A DNA stretch of 41,824 bases, taken from the NCBI GenBank assembly GCA_003427395.1, contig BFEA01000966.1, forward strand, positions 155,155 to 196,978, given 5' to 3'. Source of the DNA: Chara braunii (Eukaryota; Streptophyta; Charophyceae; Charales; Characeae). The notes under the pieces are model-generated. The model saw nothing but the letters and a program-made list of their open reading frames with translations. It was not told the DNA's origin and ran no database searches. Position numbers and translations under genes: made by a program. The first letter of the stretch is position 1, and each line of letters opens with the position of its first letter. Of the stretch, positions 39,816 through 41,824 are shown piece by piece.

Positions 39816-41824
39816 AGGGCACGGCTACCCAAGCGACACAAACGAGTAGCGCAAAAAGTTAAGCCACCGGCAGTGGGCCGCGAGCGATCTGCACTAGAAG
39901 GGATATCGGAAGAAGAGATCGCGAAAGAAATCAAAGAAAGAAAGAAAAACGAGCCGCAACGTCTAACGGAAGAGANGATAGCAGGGATGGACATCGGAGA
40001 TGGNAATTTGACCCCACANGAGCGAGAACGTGTGATAGAAATCCTGAAGACATGTNATAAGGCCATAGCTTTCAGCGACGCGGAGCGNGGTAGGATTGAT
40101 CCTCGATACGCTAAGNCAGCTAGAATTTATACGATTCCACATGTTCCTTGGAATGATGCGGGATGGAAATACGCCCAGAAGGAGAAGGAAGAAGTTATTG
40201 CTTTCCTGAAAGAAAAGATGATTTCCCACGTTGCGGAGCTGTCTGATAGCGCTTATGCTAATCGATGGTTCTTCCTACGGAAACCGAATGGCAAGATCCG
40301 ATGGATCCAGGACCTTCAGAAGGTCAATGCGGTGACGATACAAGACGTGGGCTCCGTGCCGCATGCCGATTTACTAGCAGAAGGCGCGGCAGGTAGGTCG
40401 ATCTATTCGGTCTGTGATCTGTTCTCAAGCTATGATGAGGTACCACTTGACCCTAGGGACAGACACCTCACGGCTATGCATACGCCATTGGGACTAATTC
40501 AAATGATGGTTGTCCCTATGGGTTGGACTAATGGGGTAGCCGTTTTTCAGAGAGCCATGGTAGCCGTCCTCAAGGACTTCATCCCCGATAAGGTTGAAGT
40601 TTTTCTGGATGACTTTCCTATAAAAGGGCCAGTAGACAGGGATGAGACAGAGGTTATACCTGGAGTTAGAAGATTCGTCGAGCAGCACCTAACAGACATT
40701 TGCGCGGTACTCGAGCAGCTGGACGATGCGAATTTGAGAGTCAGCAGAACCAAGAGTCGATGGGCCGTCTCGACTATTAAGATCTTGGGCTTTATATGTG
40801 ACTCGAGANGACGCCGAGCAGACCCGGCGAAGTTAGACANACTCCNNAACTGNCCGTCACCGTTACATAGCCCAACNGAGGTCCGACAGTTTCTGGGAGT
40901 GGTCGGTTACTGGCGTATATTCANACGGGGGTATGCGGAGAAGGCTGAGCCATTGAGGTTACTCCTTCGAAAGACTGAAAAATTATACTGGGATTCTTCG
41001 CAGGAACTCGCAATGCAAGAACTTAAAGACGAATTTAAGGAGGGAGGCCGCGTGTTGGGCGTCCCATTCTTTGACGATGAGACCGAGAGACCCTTCATAG
41101 AATCCACGGATGTTGGGCCGTGTTCAGTCGGTGGTTTGCTGTCTCAGAAGGACGCTGGAGGGAAGGAAAGACCGTTAAGATTTGAGAGTAGGACACTTAA
41201 TACGGCCGAGCGTAACTACGGTCAATTCAAGAAGGAAGTGTTAGCTGTTCTCNGGTGTCTAGATACGTTCAGACACTATATCTATGGGCGACGGTTCATC
41301 TTGAGAGTAGACCCCACCGCGGTTGCCTCTNTCCTCCAGAAGGACTTNAGTCTGACGGACCCGACCATCGCCCGATGGTTAATACGGATTCGGCTATACG
41401 AATACACGGTTGAGAGAGTATCTGGTACTAAAAATGTCGTGGCAGATGGACNATCACGCATCCCTCTCGAGCGTCCGATAGTAGCTGGGGCTCTGACAAT
41501 GGCAGAGTCGAGGCGCGCCGAGAGATTTCTAGTTAATCTTTACGAAGGCAAGTACCGAATGATCGGACTACACCTGACGGGAGAGGAGAGTCAAGATTCA
41601 AAAATCCGGAGGCAAGCAGCCCAGTACTGCCTTAGAGCGGGCCACCTTTTCCGAAGGCCAGTAGGGTCGGGAATGCCCTTACGAGTAGTCTGTGATCCTG
41701 AGGAGAGACAGACGATAGTTGCGGAACTACACGACGGGGTAGTCGGAGGACACAGGGGAGTTAAAGGAACCTACGAAAAGATACGCCGGCTGTACTGGTG
41801 GGAAGGACAGTATAAGGACGTCGA
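39816..41824 (+). CDS. pol: Element 3 RT, RNase H and integrase start (open at window end)
   Basis: Stop-free for 669 codons and open at the window end; first ATG at 39987. RT: WFFLRKPNGKIRWIQDLQKVN, YSVCDLFSSYDEVPL (motif A), HTPLGLIQMMVVPMGW.NGVAVFQRAM, catalytic VFLDDFPIKGP (LDD at 40605-40613), DETEVIPGVRRFVEQHL, thumb TEVRQFLGVVGYWRIF. RNase H: PFIESTDVGPCSVGGLLSQ, LRFESRTLNTAERNYGQFKKE, FRHYIYGRRFILRVD, YEYTVERVSGTKNVVADG. Integrase begins with the zinc domain at about 41690 (ELHDGVVGGHRGVKGTYEKI). Scattered Ns make single residues uncertain. It follows gag-protease in the same phase after TAA 39813, so this is a single-frame Gag-Pol. The RT belongs to a lineage distinct from elements 1 and 2. 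Confidence 0.88.

Larger units (their letters stand above)
26200..41824 (+). mobile_element. Ty3/gypsy LTR retrotransposon, element 3 (continues past window)
   Basis: Putative 5' LTR 26200-30940, tRNA-Asp PBS 30945-30962, leader of about 2 kb with repeats, several frames upstream of gag, then gag, protease, RT, RNase H and the start of integrase in one frame up to the window end. RT and Gag differ strongly from elements 1 and 2: the catalytic RT block is FLDDFPIKGP and the flanking DETEVIPGVRRFV is of a type I know from basidiomycete elements and, as far as I recall, some charophyte sequences. The 3' half of integrase and the 3' LTR lie outside. The 5' boundary is an inference. Confidence 0.8.

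Noticed and set aside
1-41824. tRNA, rRNA or other RNA genes
   Set aside because: None recognised by eye; the tRNA-like matches are primer binding sites only.

Overview
The window is repeat-rich eukaryotic DNA with no intact host gene that I can recognise. Almost all of it from about 2.5 kb onward is three Ty3/gypsy-type LTR retrotransposons, head to tail or nested, with scattered single Ns and one N gap. The tRNA-iMet and tRNA-Asp primer sites, a short TTTAGGG-type telomere-like block and the retroelement load suggest a green plant or streptophyte alga. A charophyte such as Chara would fit, but the sequence alone does not decide the organism.

Layout. 1-2513: flank with two unrecognised, partly overlapping minus-strand reading frames. 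2514-15722 (+), element 1: 5' LTR, iMet-type PBS, gag, protease, RT, RNase H, a PHD-like zinc finger, integrase, then a third frame (ORF3), then a 3' LTR cut short at 15722. 15723-26199 (-), element 2: a related family in the opposite direction. Its 3' LTR begins exactly where homology between the two LTRs of element 1 stops, so it appears to have inserted into element 1's 3' LTR. That LTR also holds a 530-bp foldback/MITE-like element. Element 2 has gag-pol in one frame, a deletion joining RNase H to the integrase core, and the same ORF3. 26200-41824 (+), element 3: a different lineage with a putative LTR of about 4.7 kb containing a higher-order tandem array, a perfect tRNA-Asp PBS at 30945, a structured leader of about 2 kb, a cluster of extra frames upstream of gag, and a single-frame gag-protease-RT-RNase H-integrase that runs off the window end.

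The most notable points are these. (1) ORF3, downstream of pol in elements 1 and 2, has no relative I recognise. In both elements it overlaps the pol stop as ATGA, which suggests coupled re-initiation. It is conserved as protein between two diverged copies on opposite strands. (2) A C4HC3 PHD-like finger lies in frame with the integrase in element 1. (3) Two tandem paralogous unknown frames lie upstream of gag in element 3. (4) The element 3 leader carries three 190-bp repeats, each with an identical 24-nt hairpin.

All three elements are inactivated. Many of the breaks are stops that could come from C-to-T changes (CGA to TGA, CAG to TAG, CAA to TAA), the pattern expected of methylated, silenced repeats. 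Some small exact duplications split by a single N, and one LTR fragment abutting the N gap, look like assembly artefacts.
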